From NCBI GenBank assembly GCA_951804985.1, contig OX638135.1, positions 40,061,117 to 40,125,116 on the forward strand: 64,000 nt of DNA, given 5' to 3'. Positions 1 through 13,255 of the stretch are shown in pieces (position 1 is the stretch's first letter; every line of letters starts with the position of its first letter). This DNA comes from Dryomyza anilis (taxonomy: Eukaryota > Arthropoda > Insecta > Diptera > Dryomyzidae). Below the pieces are notes generated by a model. The model was not told where the DNA came from, made no database searches, and saw only the letters and a program-made list of their open reading frames with translations. The position numbers were made by a program, and so were the translations under genes.

Positions 1-136
1 CAGCATTGTGACGTTTCGGATGTGTTGCATACGACTGCTGTCGAAAGCTGATGAAATCCATTTAATTTTAACCAAGGATTGAAACCTAAACGAATAACGG
101 TTTCGATTTCGGTTTTTTCCGCGTTTCGGTTTCGGA

Positions 137-530
137 TCACTTATATCAACTGCTGAATTACTACAATTTATCTTTACAATGTTCACTCACGAGACGCACT
201 AGTTCACTATTAAATCACAACTGAAGTGCTGTACCTCAGATGCGGCTCCCTTATATACTGCATTCATCAGTTCGACACATCTTCGACACAGCTTCGACGT
301 GTTTCGAGAACCTTCTACTCGTTTCGTGAATGACGCATGCTATTGGCATCTCATTCGCACTTATGTGTTTTAATGCGCTGATCTTCCATCTCTTTCTCGC
401 ACACTGCCTCAGTGCGCTGAATGATCTTCCGTCTCTTTCTAACACATGCTTAGTGCGCTGAATTGTCTTGCGTCTCATTAATTATTGTTGATTGCTTGCA
501 CTATGGGGCAAATTACATCTTTTCGTAACA
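137..530 (-). repeat. 3' LTR of the mdg3-like element, truncated
   Basis: Homologous to the inner part of 5328-5710. The outer end (equivalent of 5180-5327) is missing and the sequence runs straight into the GGTTTCGG repeats of element A at about 136. It also carries a roughly 18-bp segment near 490-518 that is absent from the other LTR. Confidence 0.85.
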
Positions 531-543
531 CTGCCCTCCACCT
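531..543 (-). promoter_or_regulatory. Polypurine tract
   Basis: On the minus strand a purine-rich run, AGGTGGAGGGCAG, abuts the TGTTACG start of the 3' LTR. It is in the right place to prime plus-strand DNA synthesis. Confidence 0.75.
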
Positions 544-836
544 AAATCTGTTCGTCCCGAACAGATGTTAATCCTCTCTCTCTCTGAATGGCGCCAACCT
601 TTCTAAATGTACTACTTTCATTTTTCGTCTAACGCCCGCAGTATTCTGAATACGATACACTACATCATTAATTCTTTTAATTATCTTATATGGTCCTTCC
701 TTTGCGGGTTATAGAGCAAAACAAGCTCTCCTTCCGTAAATCCCTCTGAATTTGTGCGCAAGTCGTATCTGGCCTTCATCTTATCGCTCGCAAATTGTGT
801 ACGCTGTCTTACAAATTGATGCACTTCGTTCATTTC

Positions 837-3385
837 TTAACTTTTTCTGGAAACATAATTATGTATAGGAATTCCAGCTGAAGGACTCGCACCAAACTTT
901 AAATCCGCAGGTAATCTTAAGTCTGTTCCAAAAACAATTTTAGATGGTGAAGCTGCTGTGGTATCATGAACCGCCGTTCGATAAGCCATGAGAAATAGTG
1001 GTATGTGTGTATCCCAATCTTTTTGATTTTTATTAACCACTTTTCTGAGATACTCTTCCAAAGTCCGATTGAATCTCTCCACCATGCCGTCTGATTGCGG
1101 GTGCAAAGGCGTTGTCCGTGTTTTGTGTATGTTGAGGACTTTACATACTTCCTTAAAAACTGCAGACTCAAAATTTCTTCCTTGGTATGAATGCAAATCC
1201 AACGGTACTCCAAAACGGCTTACCCAGTTGTTAACTAATGCATCCGCAACTGTTGTGGCTTCTTGATTCGGCATGGGATACACTTCAGGCCACTTGCTGA
1301 AGTAGTCAATGACGACAAGGACATACTTATTACCCGCGTCACTGATTGGAAACGGTCCGGCTACATCCATTGCAGTACGCTCGAATGGTGCTCCCACGTT
1401 GTACTGATGCATTCTGCCGCGACTTCTGACTGTTGATCCTTTTGCTGGTACACATTGTGGACAACTGCGAATCCAATCGGCAGCTGACTCTTGGCATCCA
1501 ACCCAATAAAAACGTTTCTTTACTTTTTCGACCGTTTTATTTATACCTAAATGACCTCCACTAGATCCACAATGGTATTCCGCTAATATCTCTTTTACTT
1601 TTGACTTGGGAACAACGATCAAATTTCGAGCGGATCTGCCATCTTCGCTTTCCCAGGAGCGATATAAACAACCATTTTGCAGTTTTAAGCTCTGCCACTG
1701 TGCCCAGTAAGCTTTAGTTATTGGACTGTCGGCAGCTATATCTTCACATGATGGTTTTCTTTGCTGTTCCTTGAACATCATGATTTTTCTGAGATCGGGA
1801 TCAATCTTTTGATCAATTTGAATTTGGTCCGGAGTCCATTTTTCATCGGGTAAAACATTCAGCAAACGAATATCAATTAAGTTTTCTTTTCCTTCCGCTC
1901 TTAGGCAATGTCTGCTTTCAAGTTTACAAGGACGCTGTGACAGAGTATCTGTATTTCCATGATTTCCTCCTTTACGATGTTCGATTGAGAAATCGTAGCT
2001 CTGTAATCGTTCTATCCAACGCGCAATTTGGCCTTCCGGATATTTGAACTGAAGTAACCATCGTAGTGCTGCGTGATCGGTTCTCAAGTGAAACTGTTGT
2101 CCGTACAGATACTTATGGAAATTTTTCACACTTTCAATTACAGCAAGAAGCTCCCTCCTGGTGACACAGTAATTTCGCTCGGGCTTGGACAATGTTTTAC
2201 TGTAGTATGCGATACTTTTTCCTGCCCATTGATTAGTTAAGAGAGAGAACTCCGCCTATTCCGTATCCGCTTGCATCCGTACCAAGTATAAATTTCTCAC
2301 CTGGAATTGGATACGCAAGAATTGGTGCCGGGCACAGTAGATCTTTTAATTTCAAAAACGCCCTTTCTTGACCATCACCCCATTGAAATGCGCGGTTCTT
2401 TCTTGTCAATTCGTGAAGACTGCTAGCAACATTGGCGAAACCTGGAACAAATCGCCTGCAGTATGTACAAAGCCCCCAGGAAACTTCGAAGGTCATGTAG
2501 GTTCTGTGGTCTGGGCCACTCTTTTACGGCAACTATTTTATCCTCGTCGGTATGTATACCTTCTTTGGTAACTCGATGACCCAGATATTTGACTTCTTTC
2601 TTAAAAAGTGAACATTTCTTTGGGCTAAGTTTCAGTCCCGCACTTTCCAATCGAAGAAAAACTTCTTCTAGATTTCTTAGACGTTCGTTGAAATCCTTGC
2701 CCATAACAATTATGTCCTCAAGGTATACCAGGCATGTTTTCCAGTGTAAACCTTTTAATACGTGCTCCATTAACTGCTCGAATGTAGCTTGGGCATTGCA
2801 CAGTCCAAATGGCATTACCAGAAATTGCCATAGTCCATCGCCAGTACTGAATGCAGTCTTCTCTCGATCGTTCTTATCGATTTCTACCTGCCAGTAACCG
2901 CTTTGCAAGTCTAACGTAGAAAACCATTTTGCATTAGAGAATGTTTCCAAGGTATCGTCGATTCTAGGCAATGGATAGCTATCCTTCTTGGTTACATCAT
3001 TTAACTTTCGGTAATCAACGCAAAACCGCGTACTACCATCCTTATTTTTAACCAACACCACTGGTGAGCTCCATGGGCTTTCTGATGGTTTCACGACACC
3101 ATTTTTGTCCATCTCTTCGACTAAATGTGACACTTTATCCCGTTTGGCAAGTGGTACTCTTCGCGGTGCTTGACGAATTGGTTTAGAGGCACAAGTGTCT
3201 ATTCGATGTTTTACGATGGAAGTTCTTCCTGGCCTTTAGTAGCGAATACAAACCAGTGTTTATCAATTAGTTGTTGTACTTTACCCTTTTCTTTGGCAGT
3301 CAAATCCTTGGTCCAATCTTTTATAAAAGCTTGAGCAGATTTATTATCTATTTGCGGTGTATTGTTGATTTTTGATTGACTTGCT
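837..3385 (-). pseudogene. pol: Pol (RT, RNase H, integrase) of the mdg3-like element, inactivated
   Basis: Reverse transcriptase lies at 3133-2423, with FCVDYRKLN, LDLQSGYWQ and MPFGLCNA. The active-site box reads YLED where YLDD/YVDD is expected, so one catalytic Asp is Glu. After a frame break, 2496-2233 carries the start of RNase H (LGTDASGYGIGG). Frame 2192-837 has the RNase H C-terminus, a His2-Cys2 zinc region (HLGINKT to CPQC) and the integrase core. In the core the first Asp is in AMDVAG and the Glu in MVERFN, but the second Asp is replaced in HSYQGRNF (usual HSDQG). Three segments in different frames plus two lost catalytic residues make it inactive. Confidence 0.85.
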
Positions 3386-5149
3386 TTACAATTTATTATC
3401 GCAGATGCCTCTTGTTCCCTTTTTAATTAGTTTGGGCGAGTTTTCCATGTTAAGAACTCTTATTGGAACAACTTTGTCTTTTGTTGCTTCAACTAATGTT
3501 CTTCCGACAACAATATTACTTCTGCTCATTTGCTCATCATTCGCTTCTATAACCCACAACTTGCTTATCCCACTATCTCCATGTAATTTCGCCCAAACAA
3601 TTGCTTCTGAATTAGGTGGTATTTTTCTATTTTTATGAGCGATAACTAGTTTAATTTTCGGGCTCTGGTCACAATCAATGTTTAGTTGGATCTCTGTGTT
3701 GGCATAACTCAAAAATTTTTGTTTACGATAGTCACGTGCCATATGCCCATATGTATCACAGTTGTAACATTTACCTTTGAATTGGGTATCTTTGTTGGCT
3801 GATGTGTGTTCGGTTTTAACGCCTGCTTTAACTGCTTGGCACACTACTTGAAATAAATCATCGTTCTCCACATCAATTGTACGCGCCTTTGGATCCGATC
3901 GGCACAACGCATTTGCTGTCTCCTGTGTTAGAGCGATGGTAACCGTTTCCGTAAATGTTATCTTGGGCGCAATCACTGTTGCACGTTTTGTCTCCTGATC
4001 GCGTATTCCATTAACAAACGTTTCGATTTTGCACTTTTCTATGAAATCACTTGCTGAATCTGAATACGACAAATGCGCAAGCCTCTCGATGTCCACTGCA
4101 TACGCCTGCAATGTTTCACCATTTCTTTGCATTCGGCCCTTTAGTTCCATTCTGTAGATCTGCTTCATGTGATCACTTCCATATTTCCGTTGCAGTGCAG
4201 CCATAATCGCTGTGTAACTGTTTCTATCGCTTTCTGGAACAGTCTGCAATACTTCGGCTGCGCCTCCTTTTAGCGCCACGATAAGTGCGGCTACGCTGTC
4301 CTCATTGTTCCACCGATTACTTACAGACGTGGTCTCAAATTGCAGCTTGAAAATGTTGAACGCTGTAGTGCCATCGTAAATCGGTGACTTTAGTCTCGTA
4401 CCACTAACAAAATGCTGTGTGGGTCCATTTAACTGCAATATATCGAAGTCCTTTTGAATATTCTGTAGCTTTTTGTCGATTCCATGATATTTCTCATCAA
4501 CGTTATTTTCCAATCTTTGAATCTTATCGTCTACGCTCACTTCCATCTCATTTACATGTGCCTCAAGCACCTTTACTTTGACTTGGAGCGTATTCGAAAC
4601 TTCCAGAAGTTGCTTCGAATGTTCCTGCATCTTTTCCTCCATTTATATTTGATGTTTGTTGGAATTCTCTAGAAGTTTCTGTTCCATTTTTCTGGAATTT
4701 TCTTGACATTTCTGCTCCATTTTGTTGGCATTTTCTTGAAGTTTCTGTTCAATTTGGTTGGAATTTTCTTGAAGCTTCTGTTCCATTTTGTTGGAATTTT
4801 CTTGAATCTTCTGTTCCATTTTGTTGGAATTTTCTTGAAATTTTTGATCTAATTTGTTGGAATTTACTTGAAGCTGTTTTGAATTTTTTAGAAGCTGTTG
4901 TTGTATTGCTCCGAGCAACTGGCTCATATCAAAACTTTGGGACTGTACTTTTTGCTCCGTGTCCACACTTTTCGATGACGCTGTTGCAGCTTCCACTTCA
5001 AACTCGTGCTCTGAGAGGTCAATACCTTGGTTCTCTAATTCTTCCATTAGACGCTTTTGTAGCTCTACTTTCGTACCTACAGTTGGAAGATTATGAATCG
5101 CCAGTTCCTTCTTTAGCTGGTCGACTTTAAGTTGTTCGAATTTAACCAT
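3386..5149 (-). pseudogene. gag: Gag of the mdg3-like element, one in-frame stop
   Basis: An almost continuous 588-codon frame starts at 5149 just inside the PBS and is broken by one TAA at 4645-4643, after which it continues in the same frame. Residues 1-45 look like a SAP motif (KVDQLKKELAIHNLP, then KVELQKRL), a nucleic-acid-binding fold. Next come about seven repeats of an 11-residue unit of the QENSNKMEQKL type, predicted coiled coil and encoded by a 33-bp tandem repeat (4670-4880). A capsid-like region follows, then one CCHC-type knuckle (CYNCDTYGHMARDY, with the last Cys changed to Tyr). An aspartic protease DTG/DSG motif should follow but is not visible, suggesting an internal deletion. 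Confidence 0.8.
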
Positions 5150-5160
5150 TTTGTATCACA

Positions 5161-5178
5161 ATCCCACTTCTGACACCA
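5161..5178 (-). promoter_or_regulatory. Primer-binding site, tRNA-Leu type
   Basis: The plus strand reads ATCCCACTTCTGACACCA immediately outside the LTR (one extra base, 5179). This matches the 3' end of insect tRNA-Leu with its CCA tail, so the minus strand is the complementary primer site for reverse transcription. Confidence 0.8.
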
Positions 5179-5179
5179 A

Positions 5180-5710
5180 TGTTACGAAAATTCAGTCTAC
5201 GGAAAACTGTTCTACGAGTTCGTATAGCTGGATTGTGTACAAAATAAAAACGCACTTATATTTGGTTTTAACTAGTATTATTTCAACTAGTATTAATTAA
5301 CTTTATTAATTTAAATAACAACTTAAAGAATAATCACTTGTATCAACTGCTGAATTACTACAATTTATCTTTACAATGTTCACTCACGAGACGCACTAGT
5401 TCACTATTAAATCACAACTAAAGTGCTGTACCTCAGATGCGGCTCCCTTATATACTGCATGCATCAGTTCGATACGTTTCGACAAGTTTCGACAAGTTTC
5501 GACTTGTTTCGAGAACCTTGTACTCGTTTCGTGAATGACGCATGCTATTGGCATCTCATTCGCACTCATGTGTTTTAATGCGCTGATCTTCCATCTCTTT
5601 CTCGCACACTGCCTCAGTGCGCTGAATGATCTTCCGTTTCTTTCTAACACATGCTTAGTGCGCTGAATTGTCTTGCGTCTCATTAACTATTGTTACACCT
5701 TTTCGTAACT
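5180..5710 (-). repeat. 5' LTR of the mdg3-like element
   Basis: This is the full copy, about 531 bp, with 11-bp inverted ends apart from a T for A at the last base. It matches 137-530 closely, including the GTTTCGA-rich stretch and the TATATA box-like sequence near 5448. The TTCGACAAG motif is iterated at 5470-5510 and differs in copy number from the left LTR. Confidence 0.88.
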
Positions 5711-7286
5711 ATATGAATTGCAAAGAAGAAGAATTTTGTACAATTTTTATCCATAAAAGCCAAAGAAATTAAATTTCAACAATTCAGTGAACTGCAATAT
5801 ATGTAAAATAGTGATGATTATTTGCAAGAGCAAGGCAAGAAATGGTAATCTTGTTCTTGGTCTTGTTCTTACACGCTGAGTCTTGCTCTTGCATAGGTAC
5901 ATATGATCTTGTTCTTGCAATACGTTTCTTTCTCTTGCTTGCAAGAATCTTGCAAAATTTCACTTTATAAATTTTAAATAAAAGATCGAAGACAAATATC
6001 TTAAACTGCATATTTATTATGAAAACGAATATAATTTGAACACAAATTCAACAAAAAATAAATTATTTTACTAACAAAAAAAAATTTGAATTATATTTTA
6101 AAAGAATTAACTAATAAAAAATAATTGTATAAATGAAGTGATGTTGACAAGACAATTCAAAATCTTAAATGAACATAATATGTTCAATGTATATTATACA
6201 TTCATAATAAATATAAGGAATATTTCGTATCAGAGATTAAAAAAAATCCGTATGCTACACGTACCGTATGTAAAGAGAACACAAATAATATCTTGCAGGG
6301 TAACATTTTTCTTTGCGAACACAAACTCAAACGATACAAAGCGAACACTAACAGAAAGAAGAGAATACAACAATAACGAATAACAATTCGTATATACACA
6401 CTTTCACAACGACAACTCTTCGTTGCTTTCCGGAATCATCGCATGGCAACAAACAGACGCATGAGAACAGACAGACGCATAACAACGGACAGACGCATGA
6501 CAGTAGACAGTCGCATGACACCACACTTCATGTATGTATTTTGTACAGCTATCTAGTTGGCAACAACAACGAGTTTTCTTTGTGGTACGAAAAATTCTCC
6601 GCCAAAAATTCTATCAAAAGCTTGGATGCTGCTTTATTTCCATTCTGTTGTTTTTGCACTTTCAAACGAATCAGCGGATTTGTGAAAAAAAGAAAAACAC
6701 AAGAAACCATATATAAGCTAAATGAGGTACACTGTGAAAATGTTCATATATTATTTTTTTTTGTTTTATAAGTTGAATGAAATAATGCACATAGAACTTA
6801 ACTTAAGTAAACTTCATGATTTTACAATTAACAAAAAAACTATGTATAAAAGTAAAACAAAAATAATAATGTGCATAGAACAGTGCATATGCACAACCGA
6901 TGTACGAACTAGCGTAGCGATGAAAAGCGAAAAAAACATTGTTTTATCTATCTTATTGAAGCGACTTTTGAAGATATTTACCGCTACAAAAGTGCTTCAC
7001 AGGCCTTATTTTTAAGATGCTTGTATTCTTTAGCTTTGAAAAATGTTGGGAACTCAAAATTTTATTAAATGACATTTTACTTAAGATCTTCTATATAAAA
7101 TAAAATATGTTTTTCTGTTTCTATTTATAGGTACTTTTTAAAAACCGTTTTAAACCGGTATAAAACCGAAACCGTTTATTTCGGTTTTGGATATCGGTTT
7201 ATTTCTGATTTTCGTATAACGGTTTCGGTTTTAAAAATGAAACGGTTTTAAAAGGATATCGGTTTCGGTTACGGTTTCAATCCTTG
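5711..7286. other. Right part of element A, non-coding
   Basis: No convincing gene. The segment has a patch of CTTGCTCTTG/CAAGAGCAAG-type iterations (5820-5955), very AT-rich sequence, an 18-bp tandem repeat (6442-6513) and finally the GGTTTCGG subterminal repeats of element A. Short ORFs here are compositional. Confidence 0.6.
6442..6513 (+). repeat. 18-bp tandem repeat, four copies
   Basis: Four adjacent copies of an 18-mer of the form CATG(A/G)(G/C)AACAGACAGACG, each with one to four differences, followed by a partial fifth. Confidence 0.8.
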
Positions 7287-7646
7287 ATTTTAACACATTA
7301 TGGTTAACGCTTAGTATATTTATATTTCTTGAAATGTGATTTCTTGAAATGTGATTGCCCCAATTTGCCGATATTTGTGGTCGCGTTAATTTTAATTACA
7401 TTGTTATGATTCGGATATATTTTCAGCTCATTTAATATTGTTGCTCTATGTTTAAAAAATTTTGATGTGAGTCCACTTTCTATGAGTATTTCTATGAGTA
7501 CTTGCATATGGGAATAGAATTGTATCTCAATTTTAAATTATATTCAGAATCGTTTTTAAGCATGTTGCAATAATTTGGCATATGCTGTCAAATCCGCAGG
7601 TATTTGTTATTACAAAAATATTATTGTTTATATGTACATTTGTGCA

Positions 7647-9413
7647 TTAATTACCATTTTTAATAGTCGGAAGCATTATTTTTGAATTAAGAGACGGATC
7701 AAACTGTGGCAACGAATCAATGTATCGGTATTTCGTTTTCTTATTGTTTTTGTTTCGCCAATTTTTCTCCTGACGAAGTTCATTTAATTCATTAAATTCA
7801 TTATTTGTATCCTCAGAATTATTTGAAATGGAAAACTCATCTAGATTATCATCTGTACCTTCAGAATTATTAATGGCATCTTTATTTTCTGTTTTTGTAA
7901 TAGTAAATTCTGTTATTTTTATCAACATTTTTATGTCGTTTTCCAATTCATCGTATTTTTTATTTCGAAGTTTTTGCTCTTCGCGAAACTTACTTAAATC
8001 ATAGAATTCGAGTTCATTGTTATCATCCGGATCTTCGTATGATGTGATGTCAACGAAACCATCATTTTAGGATTTTGTAATGTTGTTTAATGTTTCTTCA
8101 ATCACAGCATTATTTGGAATGTCGGATTTAGTTTTTTTTGTCGTATAAGCTCTTTTCAACCATTCCAAGTTTTAATTTGGAAGGAAAACTTGAATTGTGT
8201 CGACAAACAAAATCAGTAACGACTTCTTTCGGAACTGGAAAAGTACTTTTATGCGTTGACCCTATTCGCAGAAATTCGAATAACCAATATGAAATGGCAT
8301 TGGTGTCTTGACTTGCAGAAATCATTTGGAAAATCGGGACATTGTTATGTGATGTTCGTGACACTGCCTGATAAAGGTGAATATGCGACGATAATTCTCC
8401 ATTTGGTAATTTAATTTTTTTCATAAGTGAGCCGGTAGCATCAATGCATATTATCTGATGAAATTTTTCGTACACAGCTATTTGGTCATTAGACCAATAG
8501 TGAACAAAAATAGGAACAAAGCCAATTGATCGTATTGCTCCTTCGTATTTAGATGAGTATTTTAATAACTGCAAACTTTCAAAAATATTTTTTGATTGAA
8601 TACCGTGAATGATGTCCTGTTTTTCTCTTTTAGCTTTGCTCAAAATAGTATTTGAATATAAATTTGGAGGCTCATTATCACTAATGTTCATAGCTCGGTC
8701 TGCTTCTTTACATCGCCAAGCCGATGGTAAAAGTTGTCTTTCAATCATCTCCGTCGCAATCTCGGTTCGTTTTTTACCCTTTAGTTGTCTCTTCTTATGA
8801 TGTGTATAGATTGGGTAGTAATTGTTCAGGGTGCACTCCATCAAAATTGGCTCACTTTCATTTACATGATTTGCAATAACACCACGAAATATGCATGAAC
8901 ATTCTGTGCAACTCCCATTGACAACTGCAAAATATCCACTTTCGAATTCTTAAATGTTAAAGGGCACTGTATTTTAGTGCATTCAAATAATTTATCAAAA
9001 ATGCAATTAGTCCATGATTGTCGTTTAAGTGAATATACAGATCTAGTTCTACGATCTTGAAAATTGTATGAAACAATTTCTTGTTTCATGTCATTCCATA
9101 CTTCAGAAACATCGATTGTAAATAAAATTTCTTCTGGGTTTGTGTCATATAAACTCTCATCATTGAATACTGGATGATGAATAATGTTATTTGATTCCAA
9201 ATATTCGGAGTATATATTATAACGATCTAATTTTAATATAGTGTAGATATTTTTCGGACTTAATCTATGCGAAACATCCATAGACATTGACAAATCAATG
9301 AATACCTGCGAAGATGGCGTCGCTACCGAACCATTAGTTTTAATAATAATATTTTTAAATTTCTCCAATTCTAATAATTGTCTTAGTTCTATAATAGACG
9401 GTTGATTAGCCAT
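7647..9413 (-). pseudogene. MULE/NOF-like DDE transposase, broken
   Basis: Reading leftward from 9413, the first frame (183 codons, start MANQPSIIEL) breaks near 8862. The next (8844-8128) holds the recognisable core: IICIDATGSLMKKI with the first catalytic Asp, then a conserved-looking SSHIHLYQAV and ASQDTNAISYW, then KEVVTDF with a second Asp. These spacings resemble Mutator-like/NOF transposases of insects as I remember them. The expected continuation after VVTDF is garbled. 7946-7647 looks like the C-terminal part. At least two frame breaks make it a pseudogene. Family assignment is by pattern memory; a Kolobok or other DDE family is possible. Confidence 0.5.
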
Positions 9414-9509
9414 TTTGCATATAAAATGAAAATGAAAAGAATGAACTTGTATTCTGAAAATAAACTGAAAACACTTTATATAATATTTTTATAATTTATA
9501 TATAACTAA

Positions 9510-11240
<1,731 letters not shown>

Positions 11241-11880
11241 GTAGCACAAGCAGCACAAATTGTGCACAATCCGGCACAATTATCAAAAAAATAAATTTAC
11301 AAAATGGCGGTGCTAACTTCGAAATATTGTATTATTTTTAATTCGGTAACGGTAAAATATTTTTGATCAGTTCTAAGTAGCACAACCAGCACAAGTTGAG
11401 TACAATCCAGCACAAATGTGAAAAAAAATATTTTCGAAAATGGCGGTGCTAACTTCCACATTGTTTTTTGATTTTTAATTCAATCAAAATAAATTATTTT
11501 TTACTTTCGTTTAGTAGCACAACCAGCAAAAGTCAAGCACTAAACAGCACAAATATCAAAAAAAATATATCTCAAAATGGCGGTGCTAACTTCCACCCAA
11601 AATTTGAAAATTATTTTTAATTTTCTCAATTTTTAATATATTTTATTATTGTTTACTATCACAACCAGCACAAGTAGAGCACAATCCAGCACAAACAACG
11701 AAAAAAATTAATTACAAAATGGCGGTGCAAACTTCCACCCAAATTTTTGACATATTTTTAAAAAAATAACTGTATATATATTTCAACTTTTTATTAGTAG
11801 CACAACCAGCACAAACCGAGCACAAGTCAGCACAATATACGTTTTTTAATTATCTCAAAATGGCGGTGCTAACTTCCACC
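11241..11880 (+). repeat. Tandem array, five units of about 125-145 bp
   Basis: Each unit carries GTAGCACAACCAGCAC near its start, then CAGCACAA, an A/T spacer and AAAATGGCGGTGCTAACTTC. Units start near 11241, 11384, 11514, 11652 and 11796. The two conserved blocks are separated by freely diverged AT-rich filler, so the array is old. It abuts the spacer that is repeated in inverse at 46.6-47.1 kb. Confidence 0.85.
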
Positions 11881-11889
11881 ACATAGAAT

Positions 11890-12500
11890 ATTTACAAACG
11901 TATTAACGTTGTTGTTCTTGTAAAATATTATAGTTGCAATTAAATTTCAGTTAACATAGTTATAATGTATACTATAGTTATACTTGATTGTTTTATTTTG
12001 CATGATCATCAGGAGAGTTGAGGAGCAAAGGGTTTAATTTGAAACTTTGTTGAGGAACGGTGATTGTAATTTAAAACTTCGCTTTATGAATGAATGTTAT
12101 TATTAGATGTTTATTTTTTTGGTGGATAATTTTTTGTACATTGACATATATTTAATTCAAGGTCAATTTTACTATACGGGATATTGTAGTGGACTTTATT
12201 CTACAAAGTCATGGTCGTTTAATTTGGTTATATGAATGAATAGAGCCATAAGGTTCCATTGGGATCATTTTTTAAATCTTTTTCTTTACTATAAGTTTAA
12301 AAGATTGAGCATACATGTTTATTTTTATATAGTTTTTTGTCTTGAGATTGATTTTATTTACTCTCTTTAACATTTTAATTGAGTATATTTTTACTAATGG
12401 AATTTACTTTTTAACTTATTTTAAAGAGATATCCATTATATATAAATGGGCAGAAATTTGATTTAAAGTTATTTATGATCATAAAGAACCATTTATTAGG
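11890..12500 (+). repeat. Spacer of the Polinton remnant, left copy (inverted relative to 46636-47100)
   Basis: Reverse-complement similarity to 46636-47100 runs through many blocks, for example GGTTCCATTGGGATCATTTT, GAATGAATGTTATTATTAGATG and TGTATACTATAGTTATACTTG. No long ORF. It continues past the protease remnant at both places, so it belongs to the same ancestral element. Confidence 0.7.
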
Positions 12501-12662
12501 TTTATCCCTAGATGTAAACATTATCAGTATATAGAAAAAATATTAACAATTCACGGAGTACATTATAAAAGCTGTCAATGGGCCACAGATGACGTAACGG
12601 AGGGTCCAGATACATGTGGTTGCTATTATTATGACAAGGAAGCAAAGACATTGATAAACTAA
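12462..12662 (+). pseudogene. Coding fragment of unknown family, possibly Polinton-derived
   Basis: An open stretch of 66 codons after a TGA, with clearly protein-like composition amid AT-rich filler. It is rich in Cys, His and Tyr (for example RCKHYQYIEKI and CGCYYYDKEAK) and ends in a proper stop. It converges on the protease remnant. I do not recognise the family. Position suggests a Polinton accessory gene, as inference only. Confidence 0.35.
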
Positions 12663-12912
12663 TAAAATTATATTATAGAATAAAATATACAAAATATATT
12701 GCAATTGTTTATTATATATTATTATATTAATATAATTTTTTTTTTATAATACTATATTCAATGAATTTGTAAAATTTTAAATAATAGAAATAAAAAGACA
12801 AATTTATAATTTATTTTCATTAAATTGTTTTAAATATTTTTTAATAAAAATACTTTTAAAATAATGCACAGCTAAAATATCATTAATATAAAAATTATAT
12901 ATATCAAAATAA

Positions 12913-13203
12913 TTAAAAAAACTTTTTAAATGAAATATTTTTACTTCTTAAATATATAAAAATACAGCAATAAACACCGCATAACATTGAAATTACACTT
13001 TGTAATCGGAAAAAGCTTTTAATAAATGTGGATGCATTTGTTTGAATAAAATTTACAAATGGTTTAATAGGGTAACTCCCCGCAGAACAAAAATACTCAG
13101 CCGGCCCATGTTTAAATTGTTTAAATGATGAATCCATATTCACAATATAAAATGCTTGCTTTTTTATTCGATTTCCAGTAGCTGATTTGATGCAAAAACT
13201 CAT
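12913..13203 (-). pseudogene. Polinton/Maverick adenovirus-type cysteine protease, C-terminal part
   Basis: The frame includes GPAEYFCSAGSYPIKPFVNF, then LQSVISMLCGVYCCIFIYLR. This matches the C-terminal half of Polinton PRO proteins: an EYFDS-like strand, a conserved Gln (LQS), then the active-site Cys in a CG-x-YC context, equivalent to the ACGLFCC region of adenovirus protease. A frame slip just after 12913 hides a plausible last stretch. The N-terminal half with the catalytic His is absent; the start is cut near 13181 where an errantivirus fragment is inserted. Family recognition is from memory of the motif pattern and the neighbouring capsid gene supports it. Confidence 0.7.
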
Positions 13204-13255
13204 TTAAAATTTTTCTTAGTTACTAAATTTCTTTATAAAATATTTTCTATATTAA

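Larger units (their letters stand above)
137..5710 (-). mobile_element. Ty3/gypsy LTR retrotransposon, mdg3/micropia-like, defective
   Basis: Two direct repeats (137-530 and 5180-5710) bracket gag and pol read on the minus strand. The intact LTR begins TGTTACGAAAA and ends TTTTCGTAAC, nearly perfect inverted termini. The primer-binding site lies beside the right LTR and the purine tract beside the left one. Pol order is RT, RNase H, integrase, which is the Ty3/gypsy order. The tRNA-Leu primer and a SAP-domain Gag suggest the mdg3/micropia group, as inference. The element is dead: gag has a nonsense codon, no protease motif is visible, RT and integrase each lack a catalytic aspartate, and the left LTR has lost about 140 bp of its outer end. 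Confidence 0.88.
73..7286. mobile_element. hAT-like element A (hosts a gypsy insertion)
   Basis: The ends are perfect inverted repeats: CAAGGATTGAAACC at the left and GGTTTCAATCCTTG at the right. Both are flanked by the same 8 bp, ATTTTAAC (65-72 and 7287-7294). An 8-bp duplication next to a CA(A/G)GG-type terminus fits the hAT superfamily. The subterminal regions (85-136 and about 7140-7275) are built from degenerate repeats of GGTTTCGGTT and its complement. Most of the length is the nested gypsy element at 137-5710; without it the element is about 1.6 kb and has no transposase, so it is non-autonomous. The ends and duplication are seen directly. The hAT label is inferred from duplication length and terminal bases. 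Confidence 0.8.

Noticed and set aside
6138..7015. Small plus-strand ORFs in element A
   Set aside because: Low-complexity AT-rich translations without any family signal.
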